A stretch of DNA of 64,000 nucleotides. Origin: Hydractinia symbiolongicarpus. Taxonomy: Eukaryota > Cnidaria > Hydrozoa > Anthoathecata > Hydractiniidae. The notes beneath the pieces were generated by a model. It saw only the letters and a list, made by a program, of their open reading frames with translations. It had not been told where the DNA came from and did not search any database. The DNA lies in assembly GCF_029227915.1 (NCBI RefSeq), contig NC_079875.1, positions 31,563,501 to 31,627,500 on the forward strand. The letters are read 5' to 3'. Of this stretch, positions 1-13,200 are shown in pieces; position 1 is the stretch's first letter, and each line of letters opens with the position of its first letter. The position numbers and the translations under genes were made by a program.

Positions 1-211
1 AGCCTCTATGTCGCGTGTAACATGTCACAATTTTGAAAGACCTATTAAGAATGGATTTGGAAAGATAGGGACTGTCTTCGTTGACTCTAAGGACATAAAA
101 AAAAGCCTCAGTACGCAATAATGAAGTCACAACCTGGAGCAAGATTTTCTTCTTACAATTATTTCACTCAAGAACCATTATTTTGTAACCATGTTTTAAT
201 ACTCTATTTTA

Positions 212-283
212 TGACTCTGACGTGAATTGAACACGCAACCTTCTGATCTGGAGTCAGACGCGCTACCATTGCGACACAGAGTC
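212..283 (-). tRNA. tRNA-Trp(CCA), possible pseudogene
   Basis: The minus strand folds as a 72-nt cloverleaf with a paired acceptor stem GACTCTG/CAGAGTC and an anticodon loop reading CTCCAGA, giving CCA (Trp). Compared with the second copy at 1262-1333, one D-stem base is changed (GTGTCGC instead of GTGGCGC), which weakens the D stem and the A box. This copy may be inactive. Confidence 0.7.
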
Positions 284-555
284 CGTAGCTATTCAAGAGC
301 GAAAGACTGGGACCAAGAGTAGTAAAGGTATTACTACATGTGTACAATCGAAAAGGCACGTTAGGGATGTTAGGTGCATGTGATAAAACATACAAACAAG
401 GGAGCACTCTTTTCTTCCGGGCAAATCTTACGTTTCAGTCGAGTTTGGTTTGTTCTCTGCAGTAAGTAGCATTAAGGACATGCTATTCCGAGTTTTTTTG
501 TAAGAAGTGAAAAAGGCGGAAATTGCACTGACAACATTAGATACACTACAACAAT

Positions 556-612
556 GGGCTCAACTAGGATTTGAACTTAAACAGAGAATCATCCCACTTG
601 ACCATTGAGCTT
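556..612 (-). pseudogene. tRNA-Pro-like relic
   Basis: Minus-strand sequence aligns with the tRNA-Pro copies in this cluster, but the middle is shortened and altered. The anticodon arm is missing and the T arm is degraded, so only the ends are recognisable. It is a dead tRNA copy. Confidence 0.6.
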
Positions 613-692
613 CTATGTCACGTGCGTTTTATTATGTCCTTAGAGACGACGAAGACAGTCCCTATCTTTAACAGTAGTTACACTTCAACAAT

Positions 693-763
693 TGGCTCAA
701 TTGGTATTTGAAGCCGGGACCTCTCGCACCAAAGCGAGAATCATGGCACTAGACCATTAAGCC
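693..763 (-). pseudogene. tRNA-Pro relic with 6-nt anticodon loop
   Basis: This is a 71-nt minus-strand copy of the tRNA-Pro in the cluster. One base is missing from the anticodon loop (six nucleotides instead of seven). Further changes in the D and T arms and in the acceptor stem make it a likely pseudogene. Confidence 0.65.
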
Positions 764-983
764 TCTATGTCACGTGCAACATGTCACAATTTTGAAAAAC
801 CTCCTAAGAATGAATTTGGACAGATAGGGACTGTCTTTGTTGTCTCTAAGGATATAATAAAAATCCTCGGTACGCAATAGTGAAGTCACAACCTGGAGCA
901 TGACTATGTCACATGCATTTTATTATATCCATAGAGACGAAGAAGACAGTCCCTATCTTTAACATTAGTTACACTTTAATAAT

Positions 984-1055
984 GGGCTCAACCGGGAGTT
1001 GAACCCGGGACCTCTCACAGCCGAAGCGAGAATCATGCCACCAGACCATTGAGAC
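984..1055 (-). tRNA. tRNA-Pro(CGG), possibly functional
   Basis: A 72-nt cloverleaf on the minus strand. The anticodon loop TTCGGCT gives CGG (Pro), and the T arm CCGGG-TTCAACT-CCCGG is perfect. The acceptor stem has one mismatch (position 2) and the anticodon stem one G-U pair, so activity is uncertain. Confidence 0.65.
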
Positions 1056-1261
1056 TGTATGGCGCGTGTAACATGTCACAATGTTGAAAGACCTATTAAG
1101 AATGGATTTGGAAAGATAGGGACTGTCTTCGTTGTCTCTAAGGACATAAAAAAAGCCTCAGTACGCAATTATGAAGTCACAACCTGGAGCAAGATTTTCT
1201 TCTTACTATTACTTCACTCAAGAACCATTATTTTGTAACCATGTTTTAATACTGTTTTTTA

Positions 1262-1333
1262 TGACTCTGACATGAATTGAACACGCAACCTTCTGATCTG
1301 GAGTCAGACGCGCTACCATTGCGCCACAGAGTC
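1262..1333 (-). tRNA. tRNA-Trp(CCA)
   Basis: A 72-nt cloverleaf on the minus strand with a complete acceptor stem GACTCTG/CAGAGTC, an intact D arm (TGGCGCAATGGTAGCGC) and an anticodon loop CTCCAGA (CCA). It is the better preserved of two tRNA-Trp copies spaced 1,050 bp apart. No T run lies in the first 50 bases downstream, so the terminator is unclear. Confidence 0.85.
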
Positions 1334-1612
1334 CGTAGCTTTTCAACAGCGTAAGACTGGGACTAAGAGTAGTAAAGGTATTACTACATGTGTACCTGTC
1401 TCGAATCGAAAAGGCACGTTAGGGATGCTAGGTGCATGTGATAAAACCTACAATAAGGAAGCACTCTTTACTTCCGGGCAAATCTTACGTTTCAGTCGAG
1501 TTTGGTTTGTTCTCTGCAGTAAGTAGCATTAAGGACGTGCTATTCCGAGTGTTTTTGTAAGAAGGGAAAAAGGCGGAAATTGCACTGACAACATTAGTTA
1601 CACTTCAACAAT

Positions 1613-1684
1613 GGGCTCAACCGGGATTTGAACACGGAACCTCTCGCACCCAAAGCGAGAATCTTGCCACTAGACCATTGAGCC
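1613..1684 (-). tRNA. tRNA-Pro(TGG)
   Basis: A 72-nt minus-strand cloverleaf with acceptor stem GGCTCAA/TTGAGCC and anticodon stem CTCGC/GCGAG around TTTGGGT, giving TGG (Pro). The T stem has one mismatch (CCGTG against CCCGG). The rest fits a normal eukaryotic tRNA-Pro. Confidence 0.75.
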
Positions 1685-2024
1685 TCTATGTCACGTGCAA
1701 CATGTCACAATGCTGAAAGACCCAGTAGGAATGGATTAGGAAATATAGGGACTGTCTTCAGGGTGTCTAATGATATAATAAAACGCTTCATTACGCAATA
1801 GTGAAGTCACAACCGGGAGCATGATTTTCTTCTTACAATCATTGTGGTAACTAAGTTAGTTAATAAAGTCTAGTTAGTAAGAAAGTACAGTTGAACTCAA
1901 TCGACGACATTCATCGTGATGCGGTGTATTGTCTGAAGTTACAAGATGTACTGATGTAGATGTACTTTCAGAATGCACACTACTTCAATTATTTTTTTAA
2001 AAAAGGGTACATTCATTAAGTTAC

Positions 2025-2086
2025 GATCCAGATGTCTCTTTGGAAAAACAACAAAAAGGCAAGCAGGTTCAATTCCTGCCTGGATC
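2025..2086 (+). other. 62-nt tRNA-like fold without a full anticodon arm
   Basis: A perfect 7-bp outer stem (GATCCAG/CTGGATC) encloses a perfect T-arm-like hairpin (GCAGG-TTCAATT-CCTGC). Only 31 bases separate the first strand from the T arm, about ten fewer than in a normal tRNA, and I see no anticodon stem. It may be a shortened tRNA pseudogene, an organelle-type tRNA relic or chance. Confidence 0.35.
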
Positions 2087-2440
2087 TGATCACGTTTTAT
2101 GCGGATATTATAAATCCTTTTGTCAAAATTCATTGCAAAAAGCATGAAACACTGTGTAGCAATTTCTAGTTAAATTTTTCATTTAAAAACTTTATTCAGC
2201 TGGATTTTTCCTTGCGCACTTGACAGGTAGTTCTCCATGTTTGGTGTGTTTTTCAGAGAATTTCCGCCTCATTGTTACTATAAAATTGTTATAGAAAAAA
2301 GTGTAAATATTGTTACGAGCCACGTCTATGAATTTCATGTATTTTATGTTTTATTTTAGTTTCAAACAGCATGTCTTTGTTAGGTCCACTCACCTGTTGA
2401 TTTGCAAAAGTGTATGTGTATGAGTTGTTGATGAAGGATA

Positions 2441-2780
2441 GTGATAGACTGGGGAAGAACTTTAGAACAGACGAGCAAAAAACATTTCATCAAAATAAAA
2501 GACCATGTATTTGCACTTGGGAAAACATCTGCTGAAAAGAAAAAACATGATGAAAAATATAGGATACCACCGTCTTATTTCCCAGTAAAAGTAAGCTATC
2601 TGAAAAAAAGAGCGATAGAGGATGGACCCTATAAATCAGCAAAAAGTTTTGTTAGACATCACCAAATCTACCATCAAATCATTAGACCAGAAGTTTGAGG
2701 AGCAACACAGTGTAACATTTGCAAAGGCTGTTAGTTTATGTTGCAGCACAAAGAGAGCTGAGAAACAAATAGACATTTGA
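2441..2780 (+). pseudogene. Fragment of an unrecognised protein gene, frameshifted
   Basis: An open frame with no convincing start runs to about 2650. The coding signal then appears to continue in another frame, to a stop at 2780 after an acidic, lysine-rich stretch. It lies just upstream of the fragment at 3049-3414 on the same strand and may belong to the same decayed gene. I recognise no domain. It could equally be exons of a spliced gene. Confidence 0.3.
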
Positions 2781-3048
2781 AAGATATAGAAAATCAGTGG
2801 AAAGAAACATCTGTATCAAGGTATTTTTTCACTGTGACTAAAGTTATTAGGATATATTATAGCAAAAAAAATTGTATTGAAAGTGTTCAGGCAGCATAAG
2901 TAAAATATAAATTATTCAATGTTGTATTTATATTTTGTATAACATTACCGCTCCATATTGATTATTATTTGTTAATAATTTTTTAATATTTTTCTCAGAC
3001 TGTTTGGTTCAACATTGTCAAAAAGGCAATACAATGAACAAAGAATGA

Positions 3049-3414
3049 CTAAGTCGTGAATGTGCCCTCAAACGCACATTGAATGAAAAAGAAGTTATAG
3101 CTGCTAGATTAAAGAGACCTCATGACCATGTTGACAAATTTGATAACTACAGTTGGGATTCAGCTGGCTTTCTCACTAAAGTTACCAATTTGCCAGATGG
3201 TGATGAGGTTAATTTCACTCAGTTAGCTAAGGATTTTAACTTACTCAACTCAAAAGGTGAAACTCCTAAAAATGCTGGACAAATTGTCAAGAAATTTTTA
3301 AATAACAGTGGTTGTGACTTGAACCGATTTGCTACATTCTCGTCAAAGCCACAAATTAGAAAAATGAAAAGGAGGTATATATTATACGATGCTTTAAACC
3401 CATCAAATTTCTAG
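3049..3414 (+). CDS. Exon-like fragment of a repeated gene family of unknown function
   Basis: The frame is open from 3049 to a stop at 3414 and has no ATG near its start, so it is probably an exon or a truncated copy. It encodes about 120 residues, beginning near ECALKRTLNEKEV and containing RPHDHVDKFDNYSWDS, then a helical middle and a basic end (KPQIRKMKRR). It reminds me of a protein family found in many copies in cnidarian genomes, but I cannot name it. A coding origin is likely; its function is unknown. Confidence 0.4.
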   Translation, partial: LSRECALKRTLNEKEVIAARLKRPHDHVDKFDNYSWDSAGFLTKVTNLPDGDEVNFTQLAKDFNLLNSKGETPKNAGQIVKKFLNNSGCDLNRFATFSSKPQIRKMKRRYILYDALNPSNF

Positions 3415-3528
3415 TAGAGAAATGTAGGAGGAATTGAATATTTTATTTACATGAAAAAATAAATATGCAGACTTTAAATTTATCTGGATTCATGAGTAAG
3501 TTACTAAAAATAGAAATTTATACGGATA

Positions 3529-3807
3529 GCGTTTACACTATATTTTGCAAATTTATACGGATTCAGCATGAAAACGATAAAAAATAACAACTGAAAAGTT
3601 TCAGAATTTTTTTTCCCAGATTTGTTTAAATCCGTAATAATTGCTTGAATTCATATAAATTTCTAATTTAAACCTATATATACAATAACCAATATATCTG
3701 AATAACGGAGTGAAAACGAATAAAATATGTCTGTTTTCTAAATATTACGTTTTTGTTTAAATCTGAATACTTTCTTTGAATCCGTGTAAGTGCTCGAGTG
3801 TAAACGC
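3529..3807. mobile_element. Small inverted-repeat element (MITE-like), 279 bp
   Basis: GCGTTTACACT at 3529 is matched by its reverse complement ending at 3807. Further in, TATACGGATTCA on the left is mirrored by TACACGGATTCA on the right. The inside is AT-rich with no coding frame. I could not find a clean target-site duplication, so the outer ends are tentative. Confidence 0.45.
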
Positions 3808-3849
3808 AGCATTTATTGACTAGAAGTTTTAGTAAAGATGTTTTCATAC

Positions 3850-4030
3850 AGGGGGTGTAATTAATAGAAAACACGACAATATTAAACCTACGGAGTTTGC
3901 CGTGTCATCTCCGCGGCTTTTCTATTTTCCGATCAAGCTTATTAAATTAATTTTTCTATATTTTGATCTTGGAGCAGGGGGTGTATTTAATAGAAAACAC
4001 GATAATATTAAAACTACGGAGTTTATATTT
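3850..4030. repeat. Two direct copies of a ~50-bp sequence
   Basis: A segment beginning GGGGGTGTAATTAATAG at about 3851 recurs at about 3976 with few changes, an offset of 125 bp. Open frames here are short and overlap on both strands, so none is credible. This lies just left of the satellite array but does not share its monomer. Confidence 0.6.
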
Positions 4031-4238
4031 TTTACGAAGAAATACACCAGGTTTACGGAGCAAAAATTATGTGGAAAGCGTATCGTACCTGTTTTTTCAA
4101 AATACTCTTGATCTGTGTAGAATATCGCCTGGTCATACATGCAGAATAACATAATCAACAGATGTGAATGATTGGAAATACAAGATGTATCATGCCAATT
4201 GCCAAGGTGGCGTGACGTTGCAACTCTTTTAACGCAAC

Positions 4239-7200
4239 AACGGATTCTTATCTTGTATCAATACGAAAAATCCCAAGTACATGACACTCGTCACTTTGAA
4301 ATGCCTCGATTAACAATTTTACGACTAAAATATATAGAACCTTTAACGGGGTTGTCGTCCCCAAATGACAATTATCTTGTATCAATACGAAAAATCGCAA
4401 GTACATGACACTCGTCACTTTGAAATGCCTCGTTTAACAATTTTACGACTAAAATATATAGAACCTTTAACGGGGTTGTCGTCCCCAAATGACAATTATC
4501 TTGTATCAATACGAAAAATCGCAAATATAAAACACTCGTCCTTTTGAAATGCCTCGTTTATCAATTTTCCGACTACAATATATAGAACTTAAAACGAGGT
4601 TGTCGTCTCTAAATGACAATTACCCTGATTCATTGCGAAAAATCGCAAATACATAACACTCGTCACTTTGAGATGCCTCGTTTATCAATTTTACGGCTAT
4701 AATATATAAAACCTGAAACGACACTGTTGACCCTAAATGACAATTATCTTGTATCAATACGAAAAATCGCAAATATATAACACTAGTCCCTTTGAAATGC
4801 CATGTTTATAAATTTTACGACTAAAATATATAGAACCTGAGACGAGGTTGTCGTCCCCAAATGACAATTATCTTGTATCAATACGAAAAATCGCAAATAC
4901 ATGACACTCGTCACTTTGAAATGCCTCGTTTATTATTTTTAAGGCTATAATATATAGAAGCTGAGACAAGGTTGTCGTCCCTAAATGAGAATTATCTTGT
5001 ATCAATACGAAAAAACGCAAATATATAACACTCGTCTCTTTTAAATGCCTCGTTTTCAAGTTTACATCTAAAATATATAGAAACTGAGACGAAGTTGTCG
5101 ACCTTAATTGACAATTATCTTGTATCAATTCGAAAAATCGCAAATACATGACACTCGTCACTTTGAAATGCCTCGTTTATTAATTTTACGGCTATAATAT
5201 ATAGAAGCTGAGACAAGGTTGTCGTCCCTAAATGAGAATTATCTTGCATCAATACGAAAAATCGCAAATATATAACACTAGTCCCTTTGAAATGCCTCGT
5301 TTATAAATTTTACGACTAAAATATATAGAACCTGAGACGAGGTTGTCGTCCCCAAATGGCAATTACCCTGAATCATTGCGAAAAATCGCAAATACATAAC
5401 ACTCGTCACTTTGAGATGCCTCGTTTATCAATTTTACGGCTATAATATATAAAACCTGAAACGACACTGTTGACCCTAAATGACAATTATCTTGTATCAA
5501 TACGAAAAATCGCAAATATATAACACTAGTCCCTTTGAAATGCCACGTTTATAAATATTACGACTAAAATATATAGAACCTGAGACGAGGTTGTCGTCCC
5601 CAAATGACAATTATCTTGTATCAATACGAAAAATCGCAAATACATGACACTCGTCACTTTGAAATGCCTCGTTTATTAATTTTACGGCTATAATATATAG
5701 AAGCTGAGACAAGGTTGTCGTCCCTAAATGAGAATTATCTTGTATCAATACGAAAAAACGCAAATATATAACACTCGTCTCTTTTAAATGCCTCGTTTTC
5801 AAGTTTACATCTAAAATATATAGAAACTGAGACGACGTTGTCGACCTTAATTGACAATTATCTTGTATCAATTCGAAAAATCGCAAATACATGACACTCG
5901 TCACTTTGAAATGCCTCGTTTATTAATTTTACGGCTATAATATATAGAAGCTGAGACAAGGTTGTCGTCCCTAAATGAGAATTATCTTGTATCAATACGA
6001 AAAATCGCAAATATATAACACTCGTCTCTTTTAAATGCCTCGTTTTCAAGTTTACATCTAAAATATATAGAAACTGAGACGACGTTGTCGACCTTAATTG
6101 ACAATTATCTTGTATCAATTCGAAAAATCGCAAATACATGACACTCGTCACTTTGAAATGCTTCGTTTAACCATTTTACCACTAAAATATATAAAACCTG
6201 AAACGAGGTTGTCGTCCCTAAATGACATTTATCTTGTATCAATACGAAAAAGTGGAAATACATAACACTCGTCACTTTGAAATGACTCGTTTATCAATGT
6301 TACGACTAGAATATAGAGAACTTGAAACGAAGTTGTCGTCTCTAAATGACAATTACCTTGTATGAATACGAAAAATCGCAAATACATGACACTCGTCACG
6401 TTGAAATGCCTCGTTTATCAATTTTACCACTAAAATAGATAGAACCTGAGACGAGATTGTCGTCCCTAAATGACATTTATCTTGTATCAATACGAAAAAT
6501 CGCAAATACATGATGCTCGTCACTTTGAAATGCTTCGTTTTCAATTTTACGGCTAAAACATAGAGAACTTGAAACGAGGTTGTCGTCCCTAAATGACAAT
6601 TATCTTGTATCAATACGAAAAATCGCAAATATGTAACACTCGTCTCTTTTAAATGCCTCGTTTTCAATATTACGGCTAAAACATAGAGAACTTGAAACGA
6701 GGTTGTCGTCCCTAAATTACAATTATCTTGTATTAATACGAAAAATCGCAAATATGTAACACTTGTCTCCTTTAACTGCCTCGTTTATCAATTTTACGTC
6801 TAAAATATATTAAACCTTTACCATTATCTTGTATCAATACGAAAAATCGCAAATATAAAACACTTGTCTCTTTGAAATGCCTGGTTTATGAATTTTCCGA
6901 CTACAATATAAAAAAACCTATAACGAGGTTCTCGTCCCAAAATGATAATTCCCCTGCATCAATGCGAAAAATCGCAAATATATAACACTCGTCTCTTTTA
7001 AATGCCTTGTTTATCAACTTTACGACTAAAATATATAAAACCTGAGACGAGATTGTCGTCCCTAAATGACAATTATCTTGTATCAATACGAAAAATCGCA
7101 AGTACATGACACTCGTCACTTTGAAATGCCTCGTTTAACAATTTTACGACTAAAACATATGGAACCTGAGACGAAAGTGTCGTCCCTAAATGACATTTAT

Positions 7201-10200
7201 CTTGTATCAATACGAAAAATTGCAAATACATAACACTCGTCACTTTAAAATGCTGATTTATCAATTTTATGACTAAAATACATAGAACCTTTAACGAGGT
7301 TGTCGTCCCTGAATGACAATTATCTTGTATCAATACGAAAAATTGCAAATACATCACACTCGTCACTTTGAAATGCCTTGTTTTTCAATTTTACGACTAA
7401 AATAGATAGAACCTGAGACGAGATTGTCGTCCCTAAATGACAATTATTTTGTATCAATACGAAAAATCGCAAGTACATGACACTCGTCACGTTGAAATGC
7501 CTCGTTTATCAATTTTACGACTAAAATAGATAGAACCTGAGACGAGATTGTCGTCCCTAAATGACATTTATCTTGTATCAATACGAAAAATCGCAACTAC
7601 ATGATACTCGTCACTTTGAAATGCCTTAATTGTCAATTTTGCGGCTAAAATATATAGAACCTTTAACGGGGTTGTCGTCCCTAAATGACAATTATCTTTT
7701 ATCAATACGAAAAATCGCAAATATGTAACACTCGTCTCTTTTAAATGCCTCGTTTTCAATTTTACGGCTAAAATATAGAGAACTTAAAACGAGGTTGTCG
7801 TCCCTAAATTACAATTATCTTGTATCAATACGAAAAATCGCAAATATATGAGACACTTGTCTCTTTGAAATGCCTGGTTTATCAATTTTCCGACTACAAT
7901 ATATAGAACTTGAAACGAGGTCGTCGTCTCCAAATGACAATTACCCTGAATCAATGCGAAAAATCGCAAATATAAAACACTCGTCCTTTTGAAATGCCTC
8001 GTTTATCAATTTTACGTTATAATATATAGAACCTGAGACGAGGTTGTGGTCCCTAAATGACATTTATCTTGTATCAATACGAAAAATCGCAACTACATGA
8101 TACTCGTCACTTTGAAATGCCTTAATTGTCAATTTTGCGGCTAAAATATATAGAACCTTTAACGGGGTTGTCGTCCCTAAATGACAATTATCTTTTATCA
8201 ATACGAAAAATCGCAAATATGTAACACTCGTCTCTTTTAAATGCCTCGTTTTCAATTTTACGGCTAAAATATAGAGAACTTAAAACGAGGTTGTCGTCCC
8301 TAAATTACAATTATCTTGTATCAATGTTGTTTTTCAATTTTACGACTAAAATAGATAGAACCTGAGACGAGATTGTCGTCCCTAAATGACAATTATTTTG
8401 TATCAATACGAAAAATCGCAAGTACATGACACTCGTCACGTTGAAATGCCTCGTTTATCAATTTTACGACTAAAATAGATAGAACCTGAGACGAGATTGT
8501 CGTCCCTAAATGACATTTATCTTGTATCAATACGAAAAATCGCAACTACATGATACTCGTCACTTTGAAATGCCTTAATTGTCAATTTTGCGGCTAAAAT
8601 ATATAGAACCTTTAACGGGGTTGTCGTCCCTAAATGACAATTATCTTTTATCAATACGAAAAATCGCAAATATGTAACACTCGTCTCTTTTAAATGCCTC
8701 GTTTTCAATTTTACGGCTAAAATATAGAGAACTTAAAACGAGGTTGTCGTCCCTAAATTACAATTATCTTGTATCAATACGAAAAATCGCAAATATATGA
8801 GACACTTGTCTCTTTGAAATGCCTGGTTTATCAATTTTCCGACTACAATATATAGAACTTGAAACGAGGTCGTCGTCTCCAAATGACAATTACCCTGAAT
8901 CAATGCGAAAAATCGCAAATATAAAACACTCGTCCTTTTGAAATGCCTCGTTTATCAATTTTACGTTATAATATATAGAACCTGAGACGAGGTTGTGGTC
9001 CCTAAATGACATTTATCTTGCATCAATACGAAAAATCGCAAATACATGATGGTCGTCCTTTTGAAATACCTCGTTTATCAATTTTAAGACTAAAATATAT
9101 AGAAGCTGACACGAGGTTGTCGTCCCCAAATGACAATTATCTTGTATCAATACGAATAGTTTTAAATATATAACACTCGTCACTTCTAAATGCCTCGTTT
9201 ATCAATTACACGGCTAAAATAAAAGAACCTAGACGTTGTTGACCCTAGAGTACAATTATCTTGTATCAATAAGAAAAATCGCAAATAGGAGACACTCTTC
9301 ACTTTGAAATGCCTCGCTTATTAATTTTACGGCTATATTATATAGAATCTGAGACAAGGTTGTCGTCCCCAAATGACAATTATCTTGTATCAATACGGGA
9401 AATCGCAAATATATAACACTAGTCCCTTCGAAATGCCTCGTTTATCAATTTTACTACCAAAATATGAACCTGAGGCGAGGTTGTCGTCCCCAAATGAAAA
9501 TTATCTCGTATCAATACAAAAAAACGCAAATATATAAAACTCGTCACTTTGAAATGCCTCCTTTATCAATTTTACGGCTATAATATAAGAACCTAGACGT
9601 TGTTGACCCTAAAATACAATTATCTTGTATCAATACGAAAAATAGCAAATACATGACACTCGTCACTTCTAAATGCCTCGTTTATCAATTTTACGGCTAT
9701 AATATATAGAACCTGAGACAAAGTTGTCGTCCCTAAATGACAATGATCTTGTATCAATACGAAAAATCGCAAATACATGATGCTCGTCACGTTGAATTGC
9801 CTCGTTTATCAATTTTACGACTAAAATAGATAGAACCTGAGACGAGATTGTCGTCCCTAAATGACATTTATCTTGTATCAATACGAAAAATCGCAACTAC
9901 ATGATACTCGTCACTTTGAAATGCCTTAATTGTCAATTTTGCGGCTAAAATATATAGAACCTTTAACGGGGTTGTCGTCCCTAAATGACAATTATCTTTT
10001 ATCAATACGAAAAATCGCAAATATGTAACACTCGTCTCTTTTAAATGCCTCGTTTTCAATTTTACGGCTAAAATATAGAGAACTTAAAACGAGGTTGTCG
10101 TCCCTAAATTACAATTATCTTGTATCAATACGAAAAATCGCAAATATATGAGACACTTGTCTCTTTGAAATGCCTGGTTTATCAATTTTCCGACTACAAT

Positions 10201-13200
10201 ATATAGAACTTGAAACGAGGTCGTCGTCTCCAAATGACAATTACCCTGAATCAATGCGAAAAATCGCAAATATAAAACACTCGTCCTTTTGAAATGCCTC
10301 GTTTATCAATTTTACGTTATAATATATAGAACCTGAGACGAGGTTGTGGTCCCTAAATGACATTTATCTTGCATCAATACGAAAAATCGCAAATACATGA
10401 CGGTCGTCCTTTTGAAATACCTCGTTTATCAATTTTAAGACTAAAATATATAGAAGCTGACACGAGGTTGTCGTCCCTTCTAAATGCCTCGTTTATCAAT
10501 TACACGGCTAAAATAAAAGAACCTAGACGTTGTTGACCCTAGAGTACAATTATCTTGTATCAATAAGAAAAATCGCAAATAGGAGACACTCTTCACTTTG
10601 AAATGCCTCGCTTATTAATTTTACGGCTATATTATATAGAATCTGAGACAAGGTTGTCGTCCCCAAATGACAATTATCTTGTATCAATACGGGAAATCGC
10701 AAATATATAACACTAGTCCCTTCGAAATGCCTCGTTTATCAATTTTACTACCAAAATATGAACCTGAGACGAGATTGTCGTCCCTAAATGACATTTATCT
10801 TGTATCAATACGAAAAATCGCAAATATAAAACACTCGTCCTTTTGAAATGCCTCGTTTATCAATTTTACGTTATAATATATAGAACCTGAGACGAGGTTG
10901 TCGTCCCTGAATGACAATCATCTTATATCAATACGAAAAATTGCAAATACATGACACTCGTCACGTTGAAATGCCTCGTTTATCAATTTTACCACTAAAA
11001 TAGATAGAACCTGAGACGAGATTGTCGTCCCTAAATGACATTTATCTTGTATCAATACGAAAAATCGCAAATACATGATGCTCGTCACTTTGAAATGCCT
11101 CGTTTATCAATTTTAAGACTAAAATATATAGAAGCTGACACGAGGTTGTCGTCCCCAAATGACAATTATCTTGTATCAATACGAATAGTTTTAAATATAT
11201 AACACTCGTCACTTCTAAATGCCTCGTTTATCAATTACACGGCTAAAATAAAAGAACCTAGACGTTGTTGGGAGAGACACTCTTCACTTTGAAATGCCTC
11301 GCTTATTAATTTTACGGCTATATTATATAGAATCTGAGACAAGGTTGTCGTCCCCAAATGACAATTATCTTGTATCAATACGGGAAATCGCAAATATATA
11401 ACACTAGTCCCTTCGAAATGCCTCGTTTATCAATTTTACTACCAAAATATGAACCTGAGGCGAGGTTGTCGTCCCCAAATGAAAATTATCTCGTATCAAT
11501 ACAAAAAAACGCAAATATATAAAACTCGTCACTTTGAAATGCCTCCTTTATCAATTTTACGGCTATAATATAAGAACCTAGACGTTGTTGACCCTAAAAT
11601 ACAATTATCTTGTATCAATACGAAAAATAGCAAATACATGACACTCGTCCCTTCTAAATGCCTCGTTTATCAATTACACGGCTAAAATAAAAGAACCTAG
11701 ACGTTGTTGACCCTAGAGTACAATTATCTTGTATCAATAAGAAAAATCGCAAATAGGAGACACTCTTCACTTTGAAATGCCTCGCTTATTAATTTTACGG
11801 CTATAATATATAGAACCTGAGACAAAGTTGTCGTCCCTAAATGACAATGATCTTGTATCAATACGAAAAATTGCAAATACATGATGCTCGTCACGTTGAA
11901 TTGCCTCGTTTATCAATTTTACGACTAAAATAGATAGAACCTGAGACGAGATTGTCGTCCCTAAATGACATTTATCTTGTATCAATACGAAAAATCGCAA
12001 ATATAAAACACTCGTCCTTTTGAAATGCCTCGTTTATCAATTTTACGTTATAATATATAGAACCTGAGACGAGGTTGTCGTCCCTGAATGACAATCATCT
12101 TATATCAATACGAAAAATTGCAAATACATGACACTCGTCACGTTGAAATGCCTCGTTTATCAATTTTACCACTAAAATAGATAGAACCTGAGACGAGATT
12201 GTCGTCCCTAAATGACATTTATCTTGTATCAATACGAAAAATCGCAAATACATGATGCTCGTCACTTTGAAATGCCTCGTTTTCAATTTTACGGCTAAAA
12301 CATAGAGAACTTGAAACGAGGTTGTCGTCCCTAAATGACAATTATCTTGTATCAATACGAAAAATCGCAAATATGTAACACTCGTCTCTTTTAAATGCCT
12401 CGTTTTCAATATTACGGCTAAAACATAGAGAACTTGAAACGAGGTTGTCGTCCCTAAATTACAATTATCTTGTATTAATACGAAAAATCGCAAATACATC
12501 ACACTCGTCACTTTGAAATGCCTTGTTTTTCAATTTTACGACTAAAATAGATAGAACCTGAGACGAGATTGTCGTCCCTAAATGACAATTATTTTGTATC
12601 AATACGAAAAATCGCAAGTACATGACACTCGTCACGTTGAAATGCCTCGTTTATCAATTTTATGACTAAAATAGTTAGAACCTGAGACGAGATTGTCGTC
12701 CCTAAATGACATTTATCTTGTATCAATACGAAAAATCGCAACTACATGATACTCGTCACTTTGAAATGCCTTAATTGTCAATTTTGCGGCTAAAATATAT
12801 AGAACCTTTAACGGGGTTGTCGTCCCTAAATGACAATTATCTTTTATCAATACGAAAAATCGCAAATATGTAACACTCGTCTCTTTTAAATGCCTCGTTT
12901 TCAATTTTACGGCTAAAATATAGAGAACTTAAAACGAGGTTGTCGTCCCTAAACTACAATTATCTTGTATCAATACGAAAAATCGCAAATATATGAGACA
13001 CTTGTCTCTTTGAAATGCCTGGTTTATCAATTTTCCGACTACAATATATAGAACTTGAAACGAGGTCGTCGTCTCCAAATGACAATTACCCTGAATCAAT
13101 GCGAAAAATCGCAAATATAAAACACTCGTCCTTTTGAAATGCCTCGTTTATCAATTTTACGTTATAATATATAGAACCTGAGACGAGGTTGTGGTCCCTA

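Larger units (their letters stand above)
1..1850. repeat. Duplicated tRNA cluster, about 1,050-bp period
   Basis: Bases 1-540 recur almost unchanged at about 1051-1600, so this is a direct tandem duplication with a period near 1,050 bp. Each copy carries tRNA-Trp and tRNA-Pro genes or relics on the minus strand, with conserved spacers. A spacer motif (GATAGGGACTGTCTTCGTTG at about 65) also occurs reversed near 640-660 and 930-955, so the spacers themselves form inverted copies. The window starts inside a tRNA-Pro-like unit. I see no protein gene here. Confidence 0.8.
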
